DNA of 64,000 nt from Gnetum montanum. Taxonomy: Eukaryota; Streptophyta; Gnetopsida; Gnetales; Gnetaceae. Positions 32,910-44,439 of the stretch are shown here, one piece after another. The first letter of the stretch is position 1, and every line of letters begins with the position of its first letter. A model generated the notes under the pieces. It made no database searches, was not told the DNA's origin, and was given only the letters and a program-made list of their open reading frames with translations. The stretch covers positions 487,128 through 551,127 of the forward strand of contig MNCI01015694.1 in assembly GCA_015680685.1 (NCBI GenBank). Reading direction: 5' to 3'. The translations under genes were made by a program, and so were the position numbers.

Positions 32910-32929
32910 CCATCCTCGACAATGGCACC
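32910..32929 (-). promoter_or_regulatory. Primer-binding site of element B (worn tRNA-Asp type)
   Basis: The minus strand after the LTR reads TTGGTGCCATTGTCGAGGA. Against TGGCGCCGTTGCCGGGGA the changes are C-to-T and G-to-A only, the pattern left by deamination. Confidence 0.65.
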
Positions 32930-33905
32930 AATGATGAGTGGCAAGGTACCCCCTACGCCCAACCATACGAATCACAAGTGTTCACGAACAATCTGATCGA
33001 ATTCCATGGATGGGACTAGTTGTGGGATCTAGATCGTTATGCCTTGATCACAATTTGTTGTCTTCCCACTTGGACTAGTGGTAGCTTTGTCACGTATGGT
33101 TTAGTCTAGAGTGAGGCATATGATAATTGATGTTGTTTCGGCCTTTTGCTTCTCCTAATGATAATAAGGAAATAAATTACTTAATCTAATTAACAACATA
33201 AATATAAAGCCTAAACTAGCCTATGGGCAATAAGTGTATGTTGCCAGCTTGCCATACATGTCCTGAACCCACGTATCCACTACTGGGATTACCAAGTGCT
33301 ATGCTACTAGGCGAACCAAGCAATAATGCTACTAGGATTACCAAGTGAATGTGTGTTTACACTTGAAATTGGTCACGCTCATTTCACCAATTCATTAACA
33401 TGCATGGAAAAGTAAATATTAACTAAGTACATGGAATATAAACTGCGTTAAAAGTAAATTTAATCTAAGTCAAAGTGCAGCAATGAATAAGGATCAATCT
33501 CGATCTTATTAACATTCATGGAAAATGTCTAGGTACATTGCCACTTGAATAAGACATTGTACAACTGACTCAAATCCACACTATGGGCACTCACTGATTG
33601 TTCTCTAAGATTACAAAATAAAACTGCAAGAGTTCGGCTACTTTATTGATAAAAGAATTGCATAAACATGACTGCGAGTGTGTATTTATATATTTTATTA
33701 CTAGGCTGCATTAACGGGGCCTCGTTGATGCATGAAATGATGCATCGACAAGGCTACATCGATGAGGCCTTATTATTGGGGCCTTGTTATCGAAGCCTTG
33801 TTATTGGGGCTAGGATATTAGAGCCTTGTTATTGGCACTAGGATATCAGAGCCAACCAAAAAGTTGACTTTTTATCAAATAAGCTAGCCAACTGATGATT
33901 CATCA
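32930..33905 (-). repeat. 5' LTR of element B
   Basis: TGATGAGTGGCAAGG...GATTCATCA. It parallels 26884-27884 along its length, with a TATTTATATATTTT TATA region near 33685 and about six 14-bp U3 units (33764-33853), fewer than the partner LTR. Confidence 0.88.
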
Positions 33906-33910
33906 CTTGC

Positions 33911-34319
33911 TTACATAATCCATCGTATGCCAACGTGAAGATGCAACTTGAAGATGAACTACCATTAACATATTATTTTTATTAATTATCAACTAACCTG
34001 TTTTTACTATTTGATAGCAACCCTCTTATGTAATCTTAATTGATCTCACCCCATAGCTAACAATTGTTATAGCCTTGATAATATACACAATGAGCTTACA
34101 AATTTACTATGCATAGGTATTACATGATCACAATCTAATTTTCTTAAGTCTATAAATTCTTCATACTAGGTAGTGGGCTACTTATCTTACCATTCTATAC
34201 CACAAGCTTTTAGTTTCCTAACAACTGGTTGTTATTTATAATTTATTTACTATCTAATTATATAACAACAACAACAACAACATTTTATTATGTTAATGCT
34301 AATTTTTTTTAATTCTTAG
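33911..34319. other. No recognisable gene; short (CAA)n
   Basis: AT-rich sequence between element B and the first SINE. The only structure seen is a short (ACA)n run at about 34264-34281. Confidence 0.5.
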
Positions 34320-34331
34320 TTATGCATATGA

Positions 34332-34492
34332 ACAATGAGGTGTTACCTTAGTGGTAAGACTTAATTTGAAAGCTTCAAGTTATGGGTTTGATTCTAGTAG
34401 TCAATGCTGAATTATAAAATTCTAATTGGACTATGTTTCTTACGGTGTACCAATATTACAATTATTTCAGGGTTCCAACATCCCTCTCTTAT
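34332..34492 (+). mobile_element. tRNA-derived SINE, copy 1
   Basis: About 161 bp. Head: GAGGTGTTACCTTAGTGGTA (pol III A box, one change from copy 2) and GGGTTTGATTCTAG (B box, T for C). The body shares AATTGGACTAT and TTATTTCA with copy 2. The target duplications TTATGCATATGA (34320-34331) and TTATGCATGTGA (34493-34504) differ by one base. The 3' end is CCAACATCCCTCTC, not poly(A). Confidence 0.8.
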
Positions 34493-34627
34493 TTATGCAT
34501 GTGATTTCCCAAGTAGATATTAATTTTATGTTATGATTTGAATGTACACTAGTGGTTTTTAACATCTGGTTTAATCTTTTAGTGTGATTTATTAGTGCTA
34601 CCACATGCTTGATTAGAGATTTTGTAA

Positions 34628-34789
34628 CAATGAGGTGTTAGCCTAGTGGTAAGACACTTGACTTGGAAACTCTAGGTTATGGGTTTGATTTCAATGGGTG
34701 ATGTTGAGTTATATAAAAATTTTAATTGGACTATATATCATGCAGTGTGCCTATGTTTTACTTATTTCAATTTTCAACACCCCTAATTG
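34628..34789 (+). mobile_element. tRNA-derived SINE, copy 2
   Basis: About 162 bp. The A box TAGCCTAGTGG fits TRGYNNARTGG, and the B box GGTTTGATTTC is a worn GGTTCGANNCC. The target duplications GAGATTTTGTAA (34616-34627) and GAGATTTTATAA (34790-34801) have one mismatch. It is in the same orientation as copy 1 and ends CAACACCCCTAATTG. It is not a tRNA gene: no acceptor stem closes and the tail continues about 90 bp past the B box. Confidence 0.82.
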
Positions 34790-34804
34790 GAGATTTTATA
34801 ATGT

Positions 34805-35320
34805 TGATGTTTCCTTCATACTCTTTTAGGATTAACCTCTTGCACTTTATGTGAAGAGTGTGCAATAGAGGTAGTATGTAGTAGAGGATAGTTCAAAGTA
34901 GTTGGTCTATGGTAGTTATTTTTCTAGGAGTTGTGTAGCTATTTGACAATTCATTTAATTCGAGTTCTTTAGCTATTCTCCTTTGATCCTTATTTTCTTA
35001 CATGATGAGCCAATCATATTTCTTTAGTAGTATCGTTCTCATCATTTGGTTTCCAACTTTGATATGACATGGCTTAATTATTTTAAGATTGAATTTTATA
35101 TATGCTTCTTCTAATCATCTTTGATATGATTTAATTTCTATCTTGAATCTTTATTCTTTTTCTAGCATTTTAATATTTTTTTATTTGTTGGCATTGTTTA
35201 ATAATCTTTTGTGCCATCATATTTATCTAAATTTATATTTTAAATTCTTTTGCTAACATTATGAATCGTATTTGATTAAATTATTCATGAAATTTTGATT
35301 AAAATAATGTGTTAAAATTG
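34805..35320. other. No recognisable gene
   Basis: AT-rich sequence between the SINEs and the L1 fragment. It may include further downstream L1 sequence too worn to read. Confidence 0.4.
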
Positions 35321-35324
35321 GTGT

Positions 35325-35740
35325 TAAAAATCACCTCAAGAAATTTTAGGTAGAGATAGAAGATGTTTCCAAACCTTTGATCAATTGTTTAAATTATTAG
35401 AAGTATAAATATTACAAAGTCTAAAGTCTCCTTTTTCACTTCAACAAGAAATGGAAATAACCCTAGCAAGATTGTTAGAGACAAAATTTAAAACTTTTTT
35501 AGTCTAATTTTTATTAACTAAAATAGCAATGCCTCTTTTATTAACCTCATGATCATTAGAAAAATAATGTAGCTTTCTAAAATACCTTTACCAACAAAAA
35601 TAATTTCATATGTTGAGATCTTAATCTCTTGAAGAAAAAGAAAATTTAGAGATAAATGTTAATTTGAAATATATTGCTTGCCAATATTTGTTTATGACTT
35701 ATTAGAAAAACCTTAAACATTTTACAATAATACTAACTTT
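35325..35740 (-). pseudogene. L1 LINE endonuclease fragment (minus)
   Basis: The minus frame reads FLFLQEIKIST, HEVNKRGIAILVNKN, NNLARVIS, EKGDFRLCNIY and KVWKHLLSLPKIS. This corresponds step by step to the plus-strand copy at 55960-56370 (HEVNKGGVIILSNKN, NNLERVI, KKGDFTISNIY). It is the apurinic endonuclease domain of an L1 element, starting at the Q-E loop and breaking before the GGDFN motif. Several stops. Confidence 0.7.
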
Positions 35741-35789
35741 GAGATGTGGGAAAAAGACTCTTGTCCTTAATTTTTCAAGCTTAAGATTT

Positions 35790-37440
35790 ATCTCACAATC
35801 CATGTTACTAATAGCTAAAAAATAATTTTCAATGAAAAAAATGTTTGGAATATTAGTAGAAATAGAGACAAAAGGAAATGCATCATGGATTTTTGAACTG
35901 AAATCATTATGAAAAGACCTCTTGTTACTACATTACACTAGGTAAAAGTCTTTTTCATTAGCCCTTATATTGCTAGTCTCTATTGAGATAGTCTTTTTTC
36001 TAAAGAAGTATTTTCTCTAGATTTTAAAGAATTAATAATAGATTGTGAAGTTATTGAAGAAGGTTGCTAAGGAATAAACGTAAAGACTAGATATTTTAAT
36101 TTGAATTTTTTGAGGAAAAATTTAAAAATTTAATTTACTATGAGTTGTGATCTTGTTACCACCAGCTAACTACAAGTAGTAAATTAAAATTGAGGATCCC
36201 ATGAGTTTGTCATAAATTGACTATAAGTTGTGATATATGAAAAAAATTAAACTAAGGATTTCATAAGTTGGCTACTAGCCTTTCATAAGTCCTCGAACTA
36301 TTTTTCAAGAAGACCATAAGTCATGGTAATTGACCACAAGTCATGATTAAGATAAAAAGGCCAACTACAGATCATGGTTAACTAATGGTTGATATTTGAA
36401 ATGATCACTAGTCATGGTGAAGTGATGGTTAATAGTTGAGGATACCATGACTTGATGACAAGTCATGGTAAGATTAAAAAACTTGAATTTCATTGATTCT
36501 AAAATTTGGATTTCAATGAACTTAGATTCTTTAATGTCACCTAAGGTAGCTTAATAATCTTGACTATGATTACAATTAATTTGAATGAAATTGTTGTGAT
36601 TTCAATCGATTCAAATAAGTTTACTCTTGAACTTCTTGATGAAGAAATTCTATGACTAAATTAAATATTATTGTAGTTTAATCTTGCAAGGATTGAGGAA
36701 CTAGTAAAGATGGTAATTGTCGAAATTGATAAGTGACAAATGAAGTTGAGAATTCTTGAAATTTAAAGAAGTTTAAATAATGGAATGGAAGATGAAGAGA
36801 GATTATAGAAATTTGTACTCAATCTTTACTTACTAATTACAAAATCATTACATGGTATGACCTTTACATTTATAGAAACAATTAGTGGCATAGTAGGAGG
36901 TCATGAAAAGTCATTCCCTAGTGATAATAATGAATAAGATTAGAAAAATTATGATGAACTAGGATCATAAACAAGTTCTTATGCCCATTAATTTATAAAA
37001 TTAATATTTTATAAAATTTTTTCTTCTATCACTTGATAACACAGTAAACATCAAATATGTGTAACATTTGACATTATGCATAAAGAAAAATAATAGAGAA
37101 AATGAAGACAGAAAAAGAAAAGAATACTTTATTGATATGGAATAGTGTACATACTCCGAGAGTTCCTTGGGGTTTTATTCCTTTGGCATCTATCCCTTAG
37201 AGGCAATCCAGCATTGCCACCACAATTAGGCCTATCACTCGGCCAAAAGTGATGGCCAATCCTCTTCCTGTCATCTTTCACTTGGTACCTATTACTCACC
37301 TTATCACCATCACAACTCCATGTTGATATGCCCTCTAATGCCCGAGTATAAATACCTTAGGTCCAACCCCCAAAGGTTGCCTCAAAAGACATGTTCATTA
37401 TTACAATGCATCCTTTTGGGTCTTAATTACAACTCACCCT
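35790..37440. other. Unassigned tract with a repeat array; possible LTR
   Basis: It contains a degenerate array (36140-36480). Further right, GAGTATAAATACCTT at 37345-37359 looks like a TATA box, preceded by a GC-richer stretch rich in CCTTTTGGG-like phrases. An array upstream of a TATA-like element resembles the U3 of the other LTRs here, but ends were not found. Confidence 0.35.
36140..36480. repeat. Degenerate short tandem array (ACAAGTCATGGT type)
   Basis: At least six variants of GACNACAAGTCATGGTTA occur on the plus strand (for example near 36310, 36335, 36375, 36408 and 36466), plus one inverted CCATGACTTG. Spacing is irregular, about 25-45 bp. Confidence 0.6.
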
Positions 37441-38480
37441 TTTGGGCTTTGTTATGATAATTAGATCATTAGTTATGAAAAGACACCATCTCCATTATGT
37501 TGAGGGACTTAAGAAGTGCAGTTGAGATCAAACTAATTAAGATATATTTAGAACTTGAAATCATCAATTTTCATAGAACTTTCCATCTAAGGAAGTTGAG
37601 AAGGAGCCAAGTCAACGTTTAGTAGTTGTTGATGCAACTTGAAAATATGACATTGTATATGTTTGCTCTCTTCGTAGTCATGCCTAATGTCATAATTCAA
37701 TGCTTAAAGTCTAAGTTGTTCATGGCATGGAAGAATAAAGGGAGGGTCATTTTCATCAAATATGTTTTCGAAAGGAAGATTAAAGAGATTGAGCATTGGT
37801 TTTAAGAGTTGGAGAAGATGCACAAAGAAGAAAAGATAGGTCATTGAGCTCTTCTACAAGGTGCAAAGGTTGGAGAATGAGGTCCAAGTCACCATTTGAT
37901 TTTAGAACAGGCATCTTTGTACTGAGGTAGAAAGATAGAACTTGCAGCAGGAGCTTGTAGAGAAAACTATTAGGAAAACCAATGAGTTGAAACACATGCA
38001 TAATATTATGTAACAACCTAGGTTGTTGAAGTTCAACGCATGCACAAGCTCCTTGTCTTCATAAATCAAAGGGTAATGAATGAATGAAACTAGGTGATGA
38101 AGAAATTTGATATCGTTCATGTCCAACTTCATGAACTTGCTGCAAGAGACCTAACCCATCAACAAAAAATGGACCTTATGGAAAATGTATATACCACTCA
38201 ACATAAGAGCAAATTCATTATGCTTAAGAAGGGACTTAAGGGTGCCAAAGAGGACATCGAAGTCCAAAGAAGAAGGTGTTTATGTGGTGACCACCTTTGA
38301 AGGGCGGCCTTGTAGTGAACTAGATGAGAAATTGCATAAGGTGTTTGTCGATCTTGAGGCCACTAGATACAAGCTCATGCAAGTGAGAAGGTGCCATAAG
38401 TAATTTGAGTAGGAAGCATAGGAATGATGTTGGGTACTATTGCATGAGTAGGGATGGCTATAGGAACAAAATAGACTTCT
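37440..38480 (+). pseudogene. Degenerate coiled-coil ORF, possibly an extra-ORF tail
   Basis: Plus-strand pieces such as MKKFDIVHVQLHELAAR, HQQKMDLMENVY and LKKGLKGAKEDIEVQ, then in another frame SELDEKLHKVFVDLEATRY, are Glu/Lys/Leu-rich and heptad-like, with frequent stops between them. The character matches the coiled-coil tail of the extra ORF in C and G. No diagnostic domain is present, so this is a suggestion only. Confidence 0.35.
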
Positions 38481-39700
38481 CCAAAACCATGTGATGAGTT
38501 TAGAAGAGTAGTTTTAGGGATTTCAACTATTCACTACTAGTATATTAGTGCATCTCTAATCAACGGTATACATTGTTAATGTTAAAGACTATCCAAAATA
38601 GCCACCATTTTCGGCTGCCTCTTTTTGTTGGAAATTGAGGTCTATAAGTGGGAAAACCAAGTTTATTGAAAAATAATGAATTATGCCAAGTAACAAATCA
38701 AATTGTGAGTATACCATCCATAATTGCAACGATAGAATATAGTTAAAATAAATATAAAATACAATGAAACAAAAACACACAATAAGATAATTAATAAAAA
38801 TTGTCATCTATGTACAGAATGGAATAATTGTTACAAAGTAGCAAATTATAAGAAAATAGTCCTATGGATGTACTTGTGTTGGAAACTGAGAAAGACATAA
38901 CATACAGAAATGTATCATGGTAAACACTGAATACAACTATATAATCTGTAAGTTAAAACATGAATACATATCTATAATTATAGACTTCTTAGCAGACAGT
39001 TCCATTGAATGTGTCTCATGTATGTTATATTGTTAGAAGTAACATAATTGTTGGTCATTTTATTAATATGAAAGTTATGAAACACACACGAAAAGTCATG
39101 TCTCTTCATTAAATAACAAACTATATTGATTACATTGTTATGTAAATCATTACAGTTTAACATCTCCTAATTAGAAACTAGCATGTTGAGTTCGATAACC
39201 ATATTATTACTTGACACTTTTTGGGGTGGTAGTTTTGTACTCTGCTGTGTGTCAAAGTTTTGATATATGTAACTCATCCATGTCAGCTATGGTCCCAATT
39301 TTGATGTGTGTCTTAAAGCTAAAAGACTAACTTTGTTGAATTGTGGAGGAATGATGTCTAGTGACAATTTTGTATTTCTTTGTAAGCCTTCGACACCTAA
39401 GAGTTAAAGTAGCACACTTTGTATATTTTAAATTTGTTGTTGCATTGTTGCATATTCTTCCATCATCTAGAGCATCAACAATGATATGGAGATTTAAAAC
39501 AATGAAGGATATCAATGCATGGAACAAGCATTCAAACAAGAGAATTAACCTGAAACAAAGTAAAGCAATATGTAGCATTATGTCTATGCATTAAAAATAT
39601 GCAATAATATTCTTAGTTATTATGCTATGTCCACGTCATTAACATATAATTTAACAAATGTTAATATTCATAATAAGAAATGTCATTAGACTCTGTTCAC
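38481..39700. other. No recognisable gene
   Basis: AT-rich sequence 3' of the GWD pseudogene (that gene is on the minus strand). Short frames on both strands show no family resemblance. It may contain the former 3' untranslated region of GWD just below 39775. Confidence 0.45.
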
Positions 39701-39774
39701 ATGAACTTCCATATTCCGAAATATGGAACAGCTTTAAACAGGACAGGAAAGGGTTATTTCTAAGAGAAGGCCTG

Positions 39775-41907
39775 TCACATCTGGGGTCGTGCTTGAATAA
39801 TGTATACTTCCCCATCCTTGATTACACCTTCGATGTCTTGGGGAGCATTACAAATTTCTTCAATTGCCTTTCCAGCTTTGGCTATCTTTGAAAGGACAGA
39901 AACTTGGAACTTCAAGTCTACTATTACTTTATCAGATGAATAATCAATCAAACGTTTCTCCTCTGGATCCATAGGAACGCTGAAATTAAAATATTGTCAG
40001 TTTTCAACCAAGAAAAAAACCAAGGCTAGGATTGACGTACCAGCAAAGATGATAGGTAAGATAATATTCATCTAGCAGCTAATTTCGGTGATATTTTCAT
40101 TGCAGCCAGCTAGAGGAATACAATGCAATAAACTCCACCAAACACTAGCCTGTCATAAAGGCCAGCCCCAGCATAGCCTTCTAGATCTTCACCATTGGAG
40201 TCTGATCGAAATATTATTGACCGTTTTATAAAAAGACCAACTTTCTTGCTTGGATAGTCTGTGATCTAAATGTTGTTCAAACACCAAATAACCCATTGCC
40301 GATCNCGCCCATCATGGTTATTTAATATGCAGTATCATTACAACAAAAAACTATTGCATTACACTGACATTCTTTATTGTTTCCTGAAAATTAAATCTAT
40401 TGCCATAACTAGTACTAGCTGATGAAGTGAAAAAACAAACATATGGGATTTTGGAGTATTGCCTTTGGAGTGTGCAGAGCAGATTTATTTGCCACAAAGC
40501 TCATTGCTCGACCAGGATAGGCACCTACCAGCGTCTCTCCCAAGCCTTTGACAACCTACCAATTACGATAGTTCCTTAGAATCAGTCCCTTCAAATTCTT
40601 TGCAAGATATAAAGGACTGGTTTTTACCTCCGCATAAATCTCTGAACTATTTTTTGATAATCGGTTTGTGGTATGAATAACAAATGCATAATCAGCACTG
40701 ATGATTTCTTGGACCAGGACAGCCATAGAGAGGTCATTGTGGTCCACTTTTAACTTCTGAGTACTAATGTAAGCCCTTTCATTCCATTTTGAAGCCCAGA
40801 CTTGGTTAAAGGTTAAAAAAGCATTGTTTCTTTGAAATTGATCTCAACTGTGAAATCAACTAGTTTAGCTATATATTTATGATATATATCTATTATTTGG
40901 CTGAGAAAATTTTTTATATTTTTCAAATTAAAAAATTTCAAATTGATTAACTGAGAATTGATTTTCTAAGGACAAAGTCCAGGTTACAAAGTAGTTGGAC
41001 TCTCACAAATAATAATTTCTGTGAACAAGTTCATCTCTTATCCTAGTGTTGTGATGATAATTATTTATTTACCATGGCAAAGTCCAGCAATGAGAAAAAA
41101 AGAAAGAAAGAAAAAGAAAAAAAGTGACCAAGAGAGCTCCCCCTCAACATTACAACGATAAAGTTATTTTACCATGACAGAGGAAAACTTTCTTGGACAG
41201 GGCTGGCAATTGGCCTCTCAGCCAAAATGATTGGGGCCTACATCTTAAAAATTAACATGTTTTTATGTTTGTTATGCTAAACACATTGAAATTTAAAACC
41301 CAATGAACATTATAAATGTTATACAATAAAGCTTCTTCTTTGTGATATCTTACTGTCAACCTAAGGCATGTTTATGCTCATTATGAAACAGAAAACAGTG
41401 ACATTAAAGGAAAAACCAGTACCTATGACAAAATTAGGCAGCTTAAGTCTATCACTTACATAAACTGACATTTTGGTGGTACAGCTCAAATTTTTTATTA
41501 TTAATAAAAATAGTATAGCTATGGACCGGCAAAATCAGAGGTCCTTTTACTCAAAAGATTTCTTTCTAGTATTTATATCCCTAAATTTAACCAAAGAAAA
41601 AAAAACTGAAACTCCCCAAAATGCTCCCCCTCTCTCTCTTACTGGCACTTAAGCATCAAGATCTATGAAGTTAGACAGAATCATAGATTTATACTTTCAG
41701 TTAATATCCTTGCCATTTTTTAATGTTTCCAATGTTGTGTGTTTTACTTGTGTTCAATTATAACAAACTTGCATGATTTAAAATGCGTCAAGTGCGGGAT
41801 GATGATACCTTTTTTATTGCCACCCAAGCTTTCTACCATCTTGTTTCACCCTCATCACCTGGCCATGGTATGCCTGTACTCTGCATCTTTCTTTTCAGTT
41901 CATTAAC
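39775..41907 (-). pseudogene. GWD1: Alpha-glucan water dikinase, C-terminal five exons (pseudogene)
   Basis: Five exons are readable on the minus strand: 41907-41809 (MQSTGMPWPGDEGETRW), 40801-40628 (VWASKWNERAYIS, MAVLVQEIISADYAF), 40555-40463 (VKGLGETLVGAYPGRAMSF), 40265-40150 (RSIIFRSDSNGEDLEGYA) and 39979-39775 (ending DIEGVIKDGEVYIIQARPQM-stop). Together they give the last 233 or so residues of plastid GWD, which phosphorylates starch; this part is the PPDK-like nucleotide-binding domain. The catalytic histidine would lie upstream and is not here. Breaks: an in-frame TAG in exon 1 (after ETRW), and AA instead of AG at the acceptor of exon 2 (40803-40802). Two introns use GC donors. Introns are 1,007, 72, 197 and 170 bp. 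Retained introns rule out a retrocopy; this is a decayed duplicate or a decayed single gene. No other GWD exons were found up to 44 kb. Confidence 0.88.
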
Positions 41908-44439
41908 CTACCAACAGCATAGATACCAGATTCTTGATCAAATAGATGAAATTTCCTTAAAATAGATTGGTATAAGAAAAAAAAAACAATTTATACCAAA
42001 TCCATAGCATATAACACGTTATGCATGTCCTTTACATCATAGGACATTACATGTACATTTGAAAAGACAAGATAACAGGATATACATATTATTTTTCTCT
42101 TGTTATCCTAACAATTTGTATGTCCAAGGGAATGCCAATACAACCGAGTCTCTTATAATGCTATCTACCAAGAGGCCTGCTAAAGAGATACCATTAATAG
42201 GTAATCCGCGGTTATTCCTCTGATGCTAGCACTTAAGCCCACTCCAGAAACACTACAGTTGATAAATGATATGCAACACAAATTGGACCCAAACATTCCA
42301 TTTCCAGGTATGCAACGATATATTTCCATTTTTGCCAACAATAAAAATACGGCACCCATGTCCTTACAACTTTCCTTACACAAATGTTAGTAAAAAATTC
42401 CTGTTAAAATAACAGCATTATGGAAGGAAGTTCTCAAACATGGAGTGTTGTACATTCCCGAAATAAAGCGAATTAATGCACCCAAAAGCAATAAACGAGT
42501 ATGATTGTTCAAACTTTTCTAAGTCCTTCATGATTGGGAAAGACAAAACAATCTAAAAATGTTGTTGTCATGTTGGGATTTATGACACTGGTCATGATTT
42601 TATTAAATTTACAAAAAAATGATGCTATGTAGTTATCAAACAGAATTTCTGTACATATCGATTTTAGAAACTTCCTCAAGGTCATGAATGAGACGTTGTC
42701 TCAACTGAGCACCACTAAAATAGTGTACACATTAATGCATCAAATTATGTATGAAATATATCATCATCATCAGTCACCTTTATCCCATCAATATGGGGTT
42801 AAGATAGGTAGGCTATTTGACAGTGGTTTTTATGGATAGCTGTCTACGTAAAACCAAACCGAACATATATTTTTACGCGTGCTGCCATATATGTTCACCA
42901 TGCTGCTAGATAGCACAGTGAACTTGAACCTTGAACATAATGCCGCTTGACTGAATGTTTTAACTAGTAAGTCAAGGCTCACCCTCTCAAGCATGAAATC
43001 TATGACACTAAAAAATGGATAATTTGATGGGACAGGGTGCCCAAAGCATATTAAGGGTTTTGCCATCCATCAGTAACGCTATGTCCTATGAATCTACTGA
43101 ATTAATTTAGGTGGTTAATAATTCATCAGATGGCTATCAAAAATCAAAGCATGGGGCCAACGTCAGTAAACAAACTGGCACTCTGCAATCTCCATAGGTG
43201 CAGTAGGAGAAGGTCCTTCGTTTGTTGCCTGCCATAGCACAAGAATTAGCCCAGCTGTCTTTCTAGGGCAGCCCTGAAAAACTTTGGAAGGTTGACTGCC
43301 CTACATAGCAACAGACAATGCATGAAGGCAAAGTGGGTGTCTTGTAGCTTTGAGGTACTGCTTGACTATACAAAGAATTTTTCCACCATGTCTGCCACCT
43401 TCTACCATAGGAGAGACAACCTAGCTCTAGGGACCTAACCATTGGATGTTCACAACATCATGCCATGGAAGAGGAGCATCGCCTCGTGCAAGCTTCTCTT
43501 GATAGAGTTCTCCGTAGTGGCGAGTCATCTTAGATAGTTTGGTCATGTGGTGAAAAAAGTTTTCTTTAATAAAGTTGAGATAATGCAACAAAAAATGTAA
43601 AGCAAAACACATTTGCAAAAATAAAGAAAAATATCCAATATTTGGGTATAAATGTTAATTGGCTCTTAATAGAAGTGAATGGTGAAAAAGAATTCATATA
43701 GCCAACCCCATTAGTTGGGATAAGGTTTAGATGTTGATGACACATAAACAAGCCCCATATTTGTACATGTGACCTTAGTACTCTATTAAATACTTACACT
43801 TTAACGTATACACATACGTGTCTTATGCTTATTAAGTAATATCAAGACTTCTGATTAATATTTATTTCTAATTATTTATTATTTTAAATTAAAAAACTAT
43901 TTTATTGACGAATGAACATGGCAATGTCTAGCATTATTTTAGAATAATATTAGGAAATTAATGTAATGTAGATCCATGGTATATTTTGATATTAACTTAG
44001 ATTTTTTTTATTTTATTAAATACTTAACTAATTAAAATATGTCAAAAATTCAAAGTTAGATTGTGCTCAAATTTGGACTAACTCAATTTTACACCTTGAG
44101 TATAGATCTACAATTAGTTTCTTAATTTGAGTCCTAGATTTTGAGATTTTAATGTTAAACAATTAAAAAATACCTTATGGTATTGTATTTTCCTTCATTT
44201 GATTCAAATACTAATTTCTAGCATAATATCTTACATGTGTAAAATGTTAGATGTATGCAAAGTTTAGTATCAATGATTTTTACTAGATAAATTATAGAAA
44301 ATGTACAAAATAGATAAAAGGCAAATAAAATAAATTAGAAACCCTTGCAGCTTTGAAGTAAAAAAGGGACTTAAAACAAGACAAAAAGGAGGGGCCATAA
44401 GAAAAATCAATGTGAGATGGTGATGTATAATTTATGGCA
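41908..44439. other. Former GWD intron or flank; no confirmed gene
   Basis: More GWD exons would be expected here on the minus strand, but none were recognised. Two exon-like minus frames, near 42719-42645 (QLRQRLIHDLEEV) and 43540-43427 (YQEKLARGDAPLPWHD), could not be assigned. The rest is AT-rich. Confidence 0.4.

Larger units (their letters stand above)
26884..33905 (-). mobile_element. Element B: gag-only Athila/Tat-like LTR retrotransposon
   Basis: The 7,022-bp element has LTRs at 26884-27884 and 32930-33905, flanked by CTTGT (26879-26883) and CTTGC (33906-33910), a target duplication with one change. On the minus strand: 5' LTR, worn tRNA-Asp primer site, gag (about 32800-30450), a long non-coding linker, an internal AGTCATGGGGG (about 28592), a short remnant of the end of the extra ORF, polypurine tract, 3' LTR. 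No pol motif was found. Confidence 0.82.

Noticed and set aside
34628-34700. Candidate tRNA gene
   Set aside because: A- and B-box-like motifs are present, but no acceptor stem or anticodon arm closes, and the sequence continues into a SINE body with target duplications.
42645-42719. Minus-strand QLRQRLIHDLEEV stretch upstream of the GWD exons
   Set aside because: It does not match the expected next GWD exon. It could be a chance frame or an exon of another gene.
43427-43618. Minus-strand frame with YQEKLARGDAPLPWHD
   Set aside because: It looks exon-like, but no family was recognised and neighbouring sequence gives no continuing exon.
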